From Heterotrichella gracilis (lineage: Eukaryota > Sar > Xanthophyceae > Tribonematales > Xanthonemataceae): a DNA stretch of 28,651 nt. The notes under the pieces are model-generated. The model did no database searches and had not been told where the DNA came from. It saw only the letters and a program-made list of their open reading frames with translations. Within the stretch, counting starts at the first letter, position 1; each line of letters starts with the position of its first letter. Where the stretch lies: positions 1-28,651 of the forward strand of contig JAULBX010028471.1 of NCBI GenBank assembly GCA_032358255.1, given 5' to 3'. This document shows positions 19,701-28,651 of the stretch, in pieces. The position numbers and the translations under genes are program-made.

Positions 19701-21624
19701 CGTATGTAATCGCCAAAGATGGGAAATACAGCATACAACAACATAGTTGGTCAATGGAAATCGACAATGAGGGAACATGACATTATGCAGTGTGTGGAAG
19801 GGAGTCAAGAGCGGGCAAGGATGGCTGGAAGATTGTAGATGCACGCAAGGTGGGGCCCACTCCTGCCGCCAGCCACCCACCTGTACTCATCATGGTACGC
19901 ATCAAACAGCAGCATGCGCAGGGGGGCCGATGGATCACCCTCGGGGGGAGGAATGCGGTCAATGACTGCGGGCAGGATGGTCTCCAGGCCAAGACCTGCA
20001 CAGCATGCACAGAACATTCAAGCACAGAACATTATCATCACATGTCCAACCACACTTCCAACCACATTTCTCATCATAATGCATAATGCGGCATCACAGT
20101 AGGGCTGAACTCTTTGCATGCACTGAACCACAGCCACGCATGTCCCCACCAACCCACCCAACACACACCCCACCTGTCTGGCAGGCATGTCCCATCCCTT
20201 CCCCTACCCATCCCCCCAATCTGTCTTGGCCTACACCACCACCGCCCTCCACCATCGTCCTTGCACCACCCGTCACCCCACCACATCCCCCACCCCCACA
20301 CACCCCACCTGTCTTTGCCGACACCGCCAGGCAGTCCGCTGGCTCCACATCAAACGCGCGCTGCATCTCCAGCGCCACCTCCTGCGGCCGTGCGGCTGAC
20401 ATGTCTATCTTGTTGAGCACAGGCACCACCACAAGGCCCTGGTCGAAGGCAAGGTAGAAGTTGGCCACAGTCTGCGCTTGGACGCCCTGCAGGGAGGAGG
20501 TAGGACTTGTTAGACAGTGAGCCATGTGCATTCCAGCTGTACAGCCGCATTGCCCCTGTGGAACCCTTTGAGAGTAACGCGGTTACTCCACATCATATTG
20601 GCCATAATTCATCATCTTGACGCAGCCTTGCTCAAGTCCGCCAGCAGCAGCGCCCTCTGGCCCTAAGCCTCAAACCTCAAGTCCTACACCCCACCTGGCT
20701 TGAGTCCACCAGCAGCAGCGCCCCCTGGCACGCCGCCAGTGAGCGCGACACCTCATAGCTGAAGTCCACGTGGCCAGGGGTGTCAATCAGGTTGAGCAGA
20801 TAGGGCACACCCTTGTGGTGGTAGGTCAGGGACACAGTCTGTGCCTGGCGGGCGCCACATGGGGAGTGGCGGGATTAGGCAAGGAGGTGGGCATGGGGCC
20901 ATGCGGCGATAAATGTAGTGGTATGGTAAGAGGTAGCGGCGTACAATGGCGGGTACATTGTGCTGGCGCATGAAGTATTGTGGTTGCGTGACAGCATGTG
21001 ATGCACATGTGATGCTACTGCGACCGATGCTAATGCGACAATGCACATGTGATGCTACTGCGGCCGATTGTGCCTGTGGATGGTGGCGTCATTCCGTTCG
21101 GAGATGCCTCACTAATTTTGCACCAGCTTGCTCACCTTGACTGTGATGCCCCTCTCCCGCTCCACCTGGAGCTTGTCCAGATACTGCGCTGCACCCCCGG
21201 TCTTGATGGCACCCGTGGCCTCCATGAGCCGATCAGCCAGGGTGGATTTGCCATGATCGACATGCGCGATGATGGAGAAGTTGCGGATCTGGGCGGGGGG
21301 GAAGTCGCTCACTGTGTAGCCGCTGCCTCCAAACCCACTGGGTGCAGGTGGCGGGGGGCTGGGGAGGGCATTGCTGGTGGGGGATGGGGGGGTGGGGGGT
21401 GGTGCTGCTTGTGTGTGCGCGTGCCGGCTAGTGGAGGGAGTTGCTGGTGTGGCTGTTATGTGCGAAAGGCAGCTAATGGGTTGCCAGGTGGCGGTGGATG
21501 ATGGTAATAGCAATGATGCTGCTGCTTGGGCTGTGGCGCAGGGGTGGGTGCGGTAGGAGGTTTCGGCTGGCGCTGGGTGCCTAGCACTGCGCAGGAGGCA
21601 CAGCGCCGCCCGGCGCAACATCAA
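16738..21624 (-). CDS. GUF1: GUF1/LepA (EF4) organellar translational GTPase
   Basis: Exons 21624-21136, 20844-20695, 20486-20309, 19995-19881, 19652-19556, 19254-19100, 18889-18709, 18416-18136, 17844-17740, 17476-17278 and 16899-16738 give 703 aa. LepA/EF4 binds the ribosome and remodels or back-translocates stalled tRNA states. G motifs: AHVDHGKST (120-128), RGIT (158-161), DTPGH (184-188), NKID (238-241), SAKTG at the exon 3/4 border. The LepA-specific C-terminal domain is complete and ends [31 protein letters not shown] and VEVPQEAF, as in mitochondrial GUF1. The first ~110 residues are Arg/Ala/Ser/Pro-rich ([15 protein letters not shown]...), a likely organellar, probably mitochondrial, presequence. 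A chloroplast LepA cannot be excluded without a tree. Several introns contain copies of neighbouring exon edges. Head to head with IFT88. Confidence 0.94.
16960..17000 (-). repeat. Decayed copy of GUF1 exon 11 5' edge (copy 1)
   Basis: 34 of 41 positions match 16867-16907, the start of GUF1 exon 11 with its acceptor. On the minus strand the copy keeps CCCCCAG at 16999-16993, then encodes [10 protein letters not shown] from 16992, where the exon has [10 protein letters not shown]. Confidence 0.85.
17040..17075 (-). repeat. Possible decayed copy of GUF1 exon 11 5' edge (copy 2)
   Basis: CCCAG followed on the minus strand by GCCCTG from 17066, reading ALWKTAVGQ against ALRKNVLAK. Similarity outside the first bases is weak, so this may be chance. 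Confidence 0.35.
17165..17203 (-). repeat. Decayed copy of GUF1 exon 11 5' edge (copy 3)
   Basis: 28 of 39 positions match the exon 11 edge. On the minus strand it reads [12 protein letters not shown] from 17199 where the exon has [12 protein letters not shown]. The acceptor CAG has become CAA, so it should not be spliced. The frame stays open for about 20 more codons. Confidence 0.7.
18108..18131. repeat. (CCA)n microsatellite in intron
   Basis: About seven CCA units just inside the donor side of the GUF1 intron after exon 8. Confidence 0.8.
18614..18667 (-). repeat. In-frame duplicate of GUF1 exon 7 3' end: candidate 54-base cassette exon
   Basis: Plus-strand 18613-18659 matches 18708-18754 (end of exon 7 plus donor) at 41 of 47 positions, 95 bases apart. 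On the minus strand the copy is preceded by TTTTGTAG (an acceptor-like site) and followed by GTTGGG. That defines exactly 18 codons, phase 0 on both sides: GVG then [15 protein letters not shown], paralleling [15 protein letters not shown] of the true exon. Splicing it in would insert 18 residues without a frameshift. Whether it is used is unknown. Confidence 0.7.
20627..20662 (-). repeat. In-frame duplicate of GUF1 exon 2 3' end with a GC donor
   Basis: 20626-20660 matches 20694-20728 (end of exon 2 plus donor) at 30 of 35 positions, 68 bases apart. On the minus strand it reads [12 protein letters not shown], against [12 protein letters not shown] in the exon. It is preceded by TTAG, and the donor GT has become GC. 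It is 36 bases and phase 0 on both sides, so insertion would keep the frame if a GC-AG intron is tolerated. Confidence 0.7.
21001..21068. repeat. 40-base tandem repeat in GUF1 intron 1
   Basis: 21001-21028 and 21041-21068 match at 27 of 28 positions (ATGCACATGTGATGCTACTG then CGxCCGAT). Confidence 0.9.
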
Positions 21625-22772
21625 CTAGGAGGCCCCTCCGGAGCTCCTCCCATAACCTGGAACCATACACAAAGGCACACGTGAGTGAGTTACACGGCAT
21701 GTCAGAGGTAGGGGGGCCGCTGTGGCATGTATGGCCACGGCCTGGGGGAAGATACAGAGGCTGATGTAGGGATTCTACTGCTATGCCCCAAAATTGCAAA
21801 GGTTTAACAGAGTGTCTGGACCACCACGAGCACACCACACCCTCGGCCTGGCAAGAGAAACTCACCCAGTACAGCGGTGTGTCCAGGCTTGCTATTCACT
21901 GCAACTGCGCAGCGGGATGTCACCCACAGTTAATGTGTGGGTCTCTGCCGAACGACTACGGTGCATATGCAGCGTTACCCTGCACATAGAAGCTACGACA
22001 GGCAGGGAGCCGTTCAGTATTCCACCTAGTCAAGGTGGGCACAATGCATGCAATATTGGTAATGCGAAGTACAACGTACACCAGGGCCCTTCAACTACCG
22101 ACATGGTTGATATATCAAGTAGAAATTCACACATAGTGTACGATAGAGCATGGAGCTAGTAAAACGACATAAATAGCACTGAGCCGTAAAGCCGTAATGC
22201 ATGCATATATGGGATGAGTTTTTTCCGCACCCTGCTACTCCTTGCTATCGGCAGCGCTTTATGTTGGGCGTCTTTAAGTAATATGCTGCTCACTTGAAGG
22301 CCGCAAGTTAGTTGGAACAAGTTGTTTCGGCGCGGAACACCACTGTGCGATTTCAAGTTGCCACCAGGTGCTGAGTGTTGAGGACCCAGCTTCGACAACC
22401 GAAAGTACTTTCAACTTTACACAGTTCGTCATTGGGTGGCGAGCAGAAGATTCTTCTGGGCAAGTGTCATAAGGCATCAAGGCGGCAGGCGCACTTCAAC
22501 TGTGGCCACGTGGGGCGTCCAATCTGCCCACCTGTCTTTGCAGTGTTAGTAACGCTGTTGGACAGCATAGGAAAGAGAGACGCGCGGACCGGCACATATA
22601 GACAGCTTTTGCTTGTTAACGTGTAGCATCTTTCGATTGTGTAGTTGGTGTGTGTCGCTGAGAGGGCGCACGCACATGCATACAGATGCCGTAGGCAATT
22701 GAAGAGGCAACAGAGCAGGCAGAGCAGTTGTGGATAAACGACGATACCCAATCAAACCTTCTTTGAACCAAA
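21625..22772. promoter_or_regulatory. Divergent intergenic region between GUF1 and IFT88
   Basis: 1148 bases separate the two ATGs on opposite strands. I searched it for a missing acidic first exon of IFT88 and found none. Open frames here have no recognisable family. It should contain both promoters and 5' UTRs. Confidence 0.5.
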
Positions 22773-25700
22773 ATGGATATGGCGTCGACGTCCTTCAGCC
22801 GCCCAACCTCCTCGTTGTCCAGCGCGGCGCATGGCGTCCAGACCTTCATGGTCAGTCACCACTTGCTGTGAACAAGTTGTCTAACGTTATACAGGCGCCG
22901 GTGATACAAAGCTGCCCATCTCAAGTTTTTGTGGAAGCTTGCTTTGTGCCAGTATTGCTATGTGAACGGACCTGCATCGCCTACGTCCCCTCACATGCCA
23001 GTCAAGGTGGCCAGAAGTCAAAGGTGTGTTGCTAATTTCAAGCTGCCTGGTTGCTGCAGGACAAGGGTTTCTCACGACCTGGTACCTCACAACGCCAGGC
23101 GGTTACCAGAATGGGCTCCCAGCCTCAGAGGCCCATGACTTCCAACAGGGTGCGCATGGCCAAAGCACCCATCTTGTTGTCTGTTTTCACACCCGACCTA
23201 GTGCTGATGCACGGTTGTGGCACTGCTATCTACTATTAACCTGAAGCAATCCAATGTCAACCCGTTTGTGCCGCAGGGTGCTGGGTATTCGTCCGGTCCC
23301 AAAGGCAAATTTGAGCCAACCAGACCCGCTGGAGGGTTCACTCAGATGACTGTGAATGTGAACCCACAGCCTACCCCTGAAACTGTGTGCAACAACCTCA
23401 CCAAGGAGATACACGAGCTGCTAAACCAGAGCACGCTGAGCGCTGGTGAAGGCAACCAACTGGAAGGTCCGTGCTAGCTGCGCTTCACAGTTTGACTGTC
23501 TTGACGATGGCTGGGTAAGCGGTGAAAGGCCGTGAGGGGGATCCAGGGCCAAGATAAATAATCCTAACCTCCCTGTGTGCAACTTTGATGCGCTGAAGGG
23601 TTGTGAAACTGTACCCGCAGTGCCGTGGGTGGCCAAGCTTGTACAGGGTTGGCTGCACCAACCCTAGTGCATTAACGTTAGTCTGACCGTATTGCTGAGA
23701 CGAACTTGCATATCACACCCCAAGGCACAAACTCTCGCTTGACCCTATTTTTGTGCGGCACCTGCGCAGCCCTGGACCGCGCAAAGCTGGCTGTGAGGAG
23801 GGAGCAGCAGCTGCGCCAGCAGCAGGCAGTGGCAGACCTGGGAGACCCTGATGGGGGCTTCACTTTTGCAGTGCTTGTCAACCTCGCATCCATTTACCAC
23901 AGCAACAAGGCGTACACAGACGCGCTGAACGTCTGCAACCAGATGGTCCGAGACAAAAGCCTCCCCAAGGTGAGCTACAGCACCGGGACATGTTGCTCAC
24001 GTGGTGCAGCATACTTGTCATCAATCCCTGTGCTTGTGTTGGTAGAGAGCTTAGGGGACTGGAGCGCAATGCCCTCGCTTTCATTTAACTTTGTTTCCCT
24101 TACCAAGCGCGCCTGTTCCAGAGCAGGCTGCATATTCTAAAGTTGCTTAGATATTTATCATTGCACATGCAGGGTTCTGTTGTCAGAGTCAACATGGGCA
24201 ACATCTACTTTGAACAGCAGAATTATCCACAGGCGGTAAAAATGTACCGCATGGCACTTGACCAAGTCGCAAAGGAAGATGATATGAAGCGGATGCAGAT
24301 CCTACGCAACATAGGCAATTCCTTTGTGCAATTAGGAAAATACCATGATGCTCTGCAGCAGTTTGAGGCGGCTTTGCAGCACGGACCCGATCAGCAATCA
24401 GCGTACAACTCTGTCATCTGTTGCTATGCAATCGGCAACAAAGATGGCATGCGATGGGCATACGATAAGCTCCTACTGGCCGCTCAAAAGCTGGTAGGGA
24501 TCTCACGCAATGGGTACTCACATACGCATACAAGCAACTGCAGTGCATCTGCAACAAATATTAAGATGGTGCGAATGGGCTCAGCCTGTTGGCTCATGCA
24601 TATGTTTACCTGCAGCACACCATCACCAGTATCCAATTGTTTAATGGCTGCAGGTTAACCAGGATGCGCATATTGTAAGCAAATCACCAATGCAAGAAGA
24701 AGCCACCCCAGAAAGTAATAAACTTTCCAAAAACCGTGATGAGCTGCAAGAAAATGCTCGCAGGTAAATTTCATGCTATTTTTCTGTTCATGGTATAATG
24801 CTGCCTGGGTACATCCTTGATAGTTGCTGCCCACATGTGCATCTACCGGGTCAATTGTAATAAGATAATAATAGGACTATTATTATTTCATTACCCTTGA
24901 CCGGGTGACCCACTGGGCACAAGTGCAATGATGCTGGGTGTCCTCATGGTCCCCGTGCTGATGCCGCAGGTACATTTTGGACGCATCAAATCTTATTGCA
25001 CCGACTGTAGACAGTTCTGGCTCGTGGGTAATGGGCATGAACTGGTGTGTGGACCAACTGCTGGCAAGAGGGCTGGAGGACCTAGCCAATGAGGTGCATA
25101 TGGCAAAAGCAGCAATGTTCCTACGAAAAAAGGAGATCCCAGATGCCATAAGCACCCTCAAGGTCCGTGCAGTTTGAGCATTGAGGCTCAGGGGATGTTT
25201 TTATCTGGAAGCACCATCATTCTTAAGAGAGGATGCAGCAGTATACAGCAGTGTTGCTAGCTTTCCTATGTTTATAATAATACCTTGAAGCCAATATTTG
25301 ACTTGCCAACCTTCCATGCATCTGTATTTTTATGCAATGATACTGGCTGTCGCAGGAGTTTGAGCTGAAGGACAGCGCAGCAAGGTCTAAAGCTTCAGCC
25401 AACCTGTCCTACCTCCACCTGATAAACGCAGACTATGCATCTGCACGCAAACACGCAGAAGTGGCGATGTCCTCAGGCGGCCCCAGGAACACAGCTGCTG
25501 TCAACAATGCAGCCAATGTTTTGATGGAGGAGGGGCAATATGAGGCAGCCCGCAGCTTGTACTTGGAGCTGGTGCAAGCAGACGACAGCTGCATTGAGGC
25601 GCTATACAACCTCGGGTAATTGGGCATTTTTCCATTTCATAGGGCACCCTTGGCCCTCAAGGTCTGCCGTCTGTTCACTGTGCATGGGTTTGATCAGCTG

Positions 25701-27325
25701 TGTTCATTGTGTCTCGTGCTGAGGGTACTAAGGAAATTGTACCTGATAAAATGGTTCCTATAAAAACATGTCTACCTGTAATTCTAGCGATAGCATTTGT
25801 AAAACTATTTTGAATATAAACGTAGCTGTTTTCTCTTCTTGAATTTGATCTGGCAAGAAATGCAATTTATAATTTGTTTGTAATAATTCTTGCGATATGA
25901 CATTAATGTCCAGTTTGGTAAAAGCGTTGCGGCAGTATGCATCATTGACCAAAATGATGATGATGCAGGCTAGCAAATGAGAAGCTGGGGCTGTTGGAGG
26001 ATGCATTGGAAGACTTCAAAAGGGTGCATAGCCTTGTGCCACAGCTGGCGCAGGCCATGTACCAAGTGGGCCATGTGTATGATACCCTGGGCAATGATGC
26101 AAAGGCCATTAAATGGTTTGAGAGGCTCACAGCAAAGGTTCCCAATGACCCTTATGTATTGGCAAGATTGGGGGCATTGTATGCAAGGTAACACCAGCAA
26201 TCTGGTCTACGCAAATGGGCCATGGCTTGTAAGCAAGGGGATATGTTGTGAACTTTTAAATTGATACATAATGATGTAACCTAAAGATTGAAAGTGAATA
26301 AACATGGACTTTGTCATCCTGCTGTTTCAATTTGCACATGTCCATTCTTGCAGGTTGAATGACGAGGAAGAAGCTTTGAGACATTACCAGGACTCCTACA
26401 GGCTCTACCAGGCTGACTTGGATGTCATTTCCTGGCTCGGGGCCTACTTTGTGCGCTCAGAGCTGTACGAGAAAGCGCTTCCATACTTCAAAACCGCCTC
26501 CAGCCTCCAGCCCACAGATGCAAAGTGGGGCCTGATGGTGGCTAGCTGCTACAGAAGGCTGGGTCAGCTCCCCGCAGCACTGGACCAATACCGCCAGCTA
26601 AACGACAGGCACCCACAGAACGTCGAATGCCTGCAGTACCTCATCCACATTTGCAATGACCTGGGGCAGCACAGCGATGCCAGCCAGTATCAACAGAAGC
26701 TGCTGAGCCTCCAGAGGTTGAAAACAGCGGAAGCCAGAAGCACCCTGTCCAGCAGACCAGGTACCGCAGGGCTGCGACCGTCCTCGCATGGCGCGCATCT
26801 GCAATCCTGGGGGGCTGTGCACAGCCCTGGCAGCGAAGATGGTGATGGAGCATCCGTCCCACCTTCAGCTCATTACAGGCAGTATGATCAGGGCAACGCT
26901 CAGCAGAGCAGGCCAGCCAGTAGCATGGCTTCCAGAGATGGCTACGGATCCAGAAATGGGATGACATCAGCAAAGGTATGTCTGTTTATGATGCGCCTTG
27001 CCATAGTATTGCGATGGACTGCGTTACACTTTCACCTCTCCAATATCTGCCACTTACTGTAGTGCCTCGGGTCAACCTGTCAAACGAGATTGCCGTTCAC
27101 GCTTGACAGGCCCAACATATTCACATGTTATCAAAACATGTGAATATGAAAACTGTTTTCAATCAGCAGAACTTGATTGCTTGTACTCAGGGATCGTCGT
27201 GCATTGGTAGCAGCAATCAAGTTCTGCCACGCCCTGGTTCATCATATGGAGCAAGATCAGGCGACAATTCTTGGAGAAGCGATGCGCAGCAGGGGAGGTC
27301 AGCTACAGATATGCTGCCTTTGTGA
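22773..27325 (+). CDS. IFT88: Intraflagellar transport protein 88 (TPR subunit of IFT-B core)
   Basis: Exons 22773-22850, 23060-23149, 23277-23466, 23770-23969, 24173-24493, 24654-24763, 24970-25162, 25356-25615, 25969-26187, 26354-26975 and 27191-27325 give 805 aa. IFT88 is the TPR scaffold of the IFT-B complex that carries cargo into growing cilia. The N-terminal RPTSS, FSRPGTS and RPMTSNRGAGY match the RPMTAVRAAGF region. TPR arrays follow: VNMGNIYFEQQNYPQAVKMY, RNIGNSFVQLGKYHDAL, ANVLMEEGQYEAARSLYLEL, YQVGHVYDTLGNDAKAIKWF, SWLGAYFVRSELYEKALPYF and VASCYRRLGQLPAALDQY. The tail is Ser/Pro/Gly-rich and ends ...ATDMLPL, like other IFT88 tails. The acidic DDDLYxGY-type start of animal IFT88 is not found. 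The first donor (GTCAGT) and exon 1 are the weakest parts. Confidence 0.93.
27116..27148. repeat. 14-bp perfect inverted repeat in the last IFT88 intron
   Basis: CATATTCACATGTT and AACATGTGAATATG, perfect arms with a 5-base loop (27130-27134). Located 43 bases before the 3' splice site. Confidence 0.9.
27166..27227. repeat. 16-bp inverted repeat spanning the last IFT88 3' splice site
   Basis: GCAGAACTTGATTGCT (27166-27181) in the intron is the exact reverse complement of AGCAATCAAGTTCTGC (27212-27227) in the last exon (SNQVL codons). The 30-base loop contains the acceptor CTCAG (27186-27190). Confidence 0.9.
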
Positions 27326-27609
27326 ACTTGAAGTTGCTAAATGGTTTGCTTTCAACCACTAGCAGACAGAGTGCTGAGGGTTTTGCAAGTAGTGTGAATC
27401 CTGTACTGTTAAAGCCACAGTGTCTGCAAAGTTTGTAGTCTGGCCATCCAGTAGGGGCGCAACTCAACATAATAGTTGAATTGATGTTGAATAATGTATC
27501 AATTGATCCAGGACCTGGTATCACCTGGTACACGTTTGTGACAATTATGAAACCCATCCGATGGGTTCACGGAGAGGGCGAAACAGCAATGCTCTTGTTT
27601 TTGCAATTG

Positions 27610-27631
27610 TTTAGGGTCTAGGGTTTAGGGT
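27610..27631. repeat. Telomere-like TTTAGGG units
   Basis: TTTAGGGTCTAGGGTTTAGG followed by GT: three units, one degenerate, downstream of IFT88. Confidence 0.7.
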
Positions 27632-27764
27632 TACGAGAGTGCACAAACCAGCCATTGGTCACCTACTATTTCACTTTCCATGTGCTTGGCTTTCATTATC
27701 TACCGATAGTATCCTGTCGCCACGGTGATGCAGTTAGTAGGATCTGGGGAGCCCTGCCAAAATA

Positions 27765-27806
27765 GTGATGCAAGATGCGTATATGCATGCGTGCATCTTG
27801 CATCAC
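27765..27806. repeat. 14-bp perfect inverted repeat, 14-base loop
   Basis: GTGATGCAAGATGC (27765-27778) and GCATCTTGCATCAC (27793-27806). The loop is itself rich in ATGCAT. It could be a MITE remnant or a hairpin in a transcript; no flanking duplication is seen. Confidence 0.85.
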
Positions 27807-28347
27807 GGAGCACCACTCTTTTGACCCCAATAACACGAGTACTGTGGATATTGCATCGCAAGTTATAGGTGCTATTACAATTCTCGCCTGCTGAAGTATA
27901 CAAACTTCTTTCGAAAGGTTCGTGAGCGCACCGTACTCGTGGGTTTCGCTGTCCAGACATGTGCATGCATGTCGGAGTACTCGCACTACTATTTCAGTGA
28001 AACAAGCATGCAGCTGCATCCAGTTCTCCCTATCAACGCAGCAGCAAGCGTTGAAGCGTATACACACAGTTGCTTGCGACCTTAATTGGGCAATTGGGGT
28101 TTGCGTGGACGGTCCCAGAAATCCGAACCCACCGTTGATTTGGTGGCCGTGCGGGTGGATAGCAGCTGCGCCAACAAAAGCACGCATGCACAACAGCTAC
28201 GCCCAAACAAAGCCCCCAATACAGCACTTCACAGATAGAACAAGTTGGTACGTTTTTCAAAGCGCCAAAGTCGTGGGAAGACCACTTCCATAATTCAGTG
28301 CAGCGCACTAGAGTACTCAGCGTATGTTCATGTCCCAGGATAGCAGC

Positions 28348-28651
28348 TCAGCCTATTGAAACATGTAGGGTGCAGGGCATCCATGTACCCCTTCTTGCCA
28401 GACCATGCCGACCACATCCATCATGAAGTGCAGCGGGCTCAGCGCGAGGTACGCTACCGACGTTGAACTCTTGAAATCCATGACTAATTTTCAAGGTGGA
28501 GGACCTGTGGATTTAAGGCAAAAAACCCGTGAATTACATTTAGAAAGAGCCATACTAATGACGAAAAGCCCAGCAGAATTAGAATTAGAATAATAATGTA
28601 CCCGTCGCGGCTCAGAAAGCCATAGACTACACGCTGGGACAGGGGCAGCAT
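28348..28651 (-). CDS. Doubtful partial gene at the right edge
   Basis: A possible exon 28651-28602 reads MLPLSQRVVYGFLSRDG and ends at a GTACAT donor in phase 2. Joined to an acceptor (CCACAG, exon 28504-28348), it stays open for 68 codons to a TGA. The second part (KISHGFQEFNVGSVPRAEP) resembles no family known to me, and another minus frame through the same stretch (MDFKSSTSVAYLALSPL) is equally open. The first exon may continue beyond the window. Weakly supported. Confidence 0.2.

Larger units (their letters stand above)
27326..28347. other. IFT88 3' flank, no supported gene
   Basis: No recognisable coding sequence and no TGTAA close behind the IFT88 stop. It contains a telomere-like motif and a hairpin, listed separately. 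The frames at 27696-28193 (minus) and 27922-28293 (plus) are mutual shadows without family resemblance. Confidence 0.5.

Noticed and set aside
20086..20457. Pro/His/Thr-rich plus frames
   Set aside because: Antisense to GUF1 exon 3 plus a C-rich intron; low complexity only.
1..28651. tRNA, rRNA, CRISPR arrays, bacterial operons
   Set aside because: No cloverleaf with conserved boxes, no rRNA signature and no regular spacer array was found. Gene structure is plainly nuclear eukaryotic.

Overview
The window comes from the nuclear genome of a flagellated green alga, most likely a chlamydomonadalean chlorophyte. The evidence is: densely intron-split GT-AG genes; TGTAA motifs (the green-algal poly(A) signal) behind stop codons; scattered TTTAGGG-type telomere-like motifs; a secreted protein ending in a hydroxyproline-rich (SPPPP-type) tract; and two cilium genes (an IFT88 and a MAPK15/ERK7-like kinase). 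The species cannot be fixed from the sequence.

Layout. Positions 1-5389 (minus): a secreted multi-FN3-like wall or matrix protein whose proline-rich part runs off the left edge. 6846-8007 (minus): free methionine-R-sulfoxide reductase (GAF fold) in four exons. 8944-10819 (minus): MAPK15/ERK7-like kinase in eight exons, head to head with eIF3h (11332-12514, plus, three exons). 13472-15984 (plus): a standalone asparagine-synthetase-like PP-loop enzyme with an N-terminal membrane helix and a C-terminal zinc ribbon. Tail to tail with it lies GUF1/LepA (16738-21624, minus, 11 exons), which is head to head with IFT88 (22773-27325, plus, 11 exons). The right end holds hairpin-forming DNA and a doubtful minus-strand exon pair. 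I rebuilt every exon chain by hand from splice sites, phase and family alignment. All seven close in frame (the first as far as the window allows). I saw no RNA genes, transposon ORFs, CRISPR arrays or operons.

The genes do not form one pathway. They are a typical mix: organellar translation (GUF1), cytosolic translation (eIF3h), oxidised methionine repair (fRMsr), cilium assembly (IFT88, MAPK15) and cell wall.

The most interesting signal lies in the introns. At several places in GUF1 and the asparagine-synthetase-like gene, the edge of an exon (coding bases plus splice site) has been copied into the adjoining intron. The copies sit 70-300 bases away, are partly decayed and often keep the reading frame. 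One in GUF1 (18614-18667) forms a complete 54-base, phase-0 candidate cassette exon. Similar short-range tandem copies occur in purely intronic sequence. A second curiosity is a 16-bp perfect inverted repeat in IFT88 that would place the last 3' splice site in a hairpin loop. A third is the strict phase 1/phase 2 alternation of introns in the FN3-like gene.
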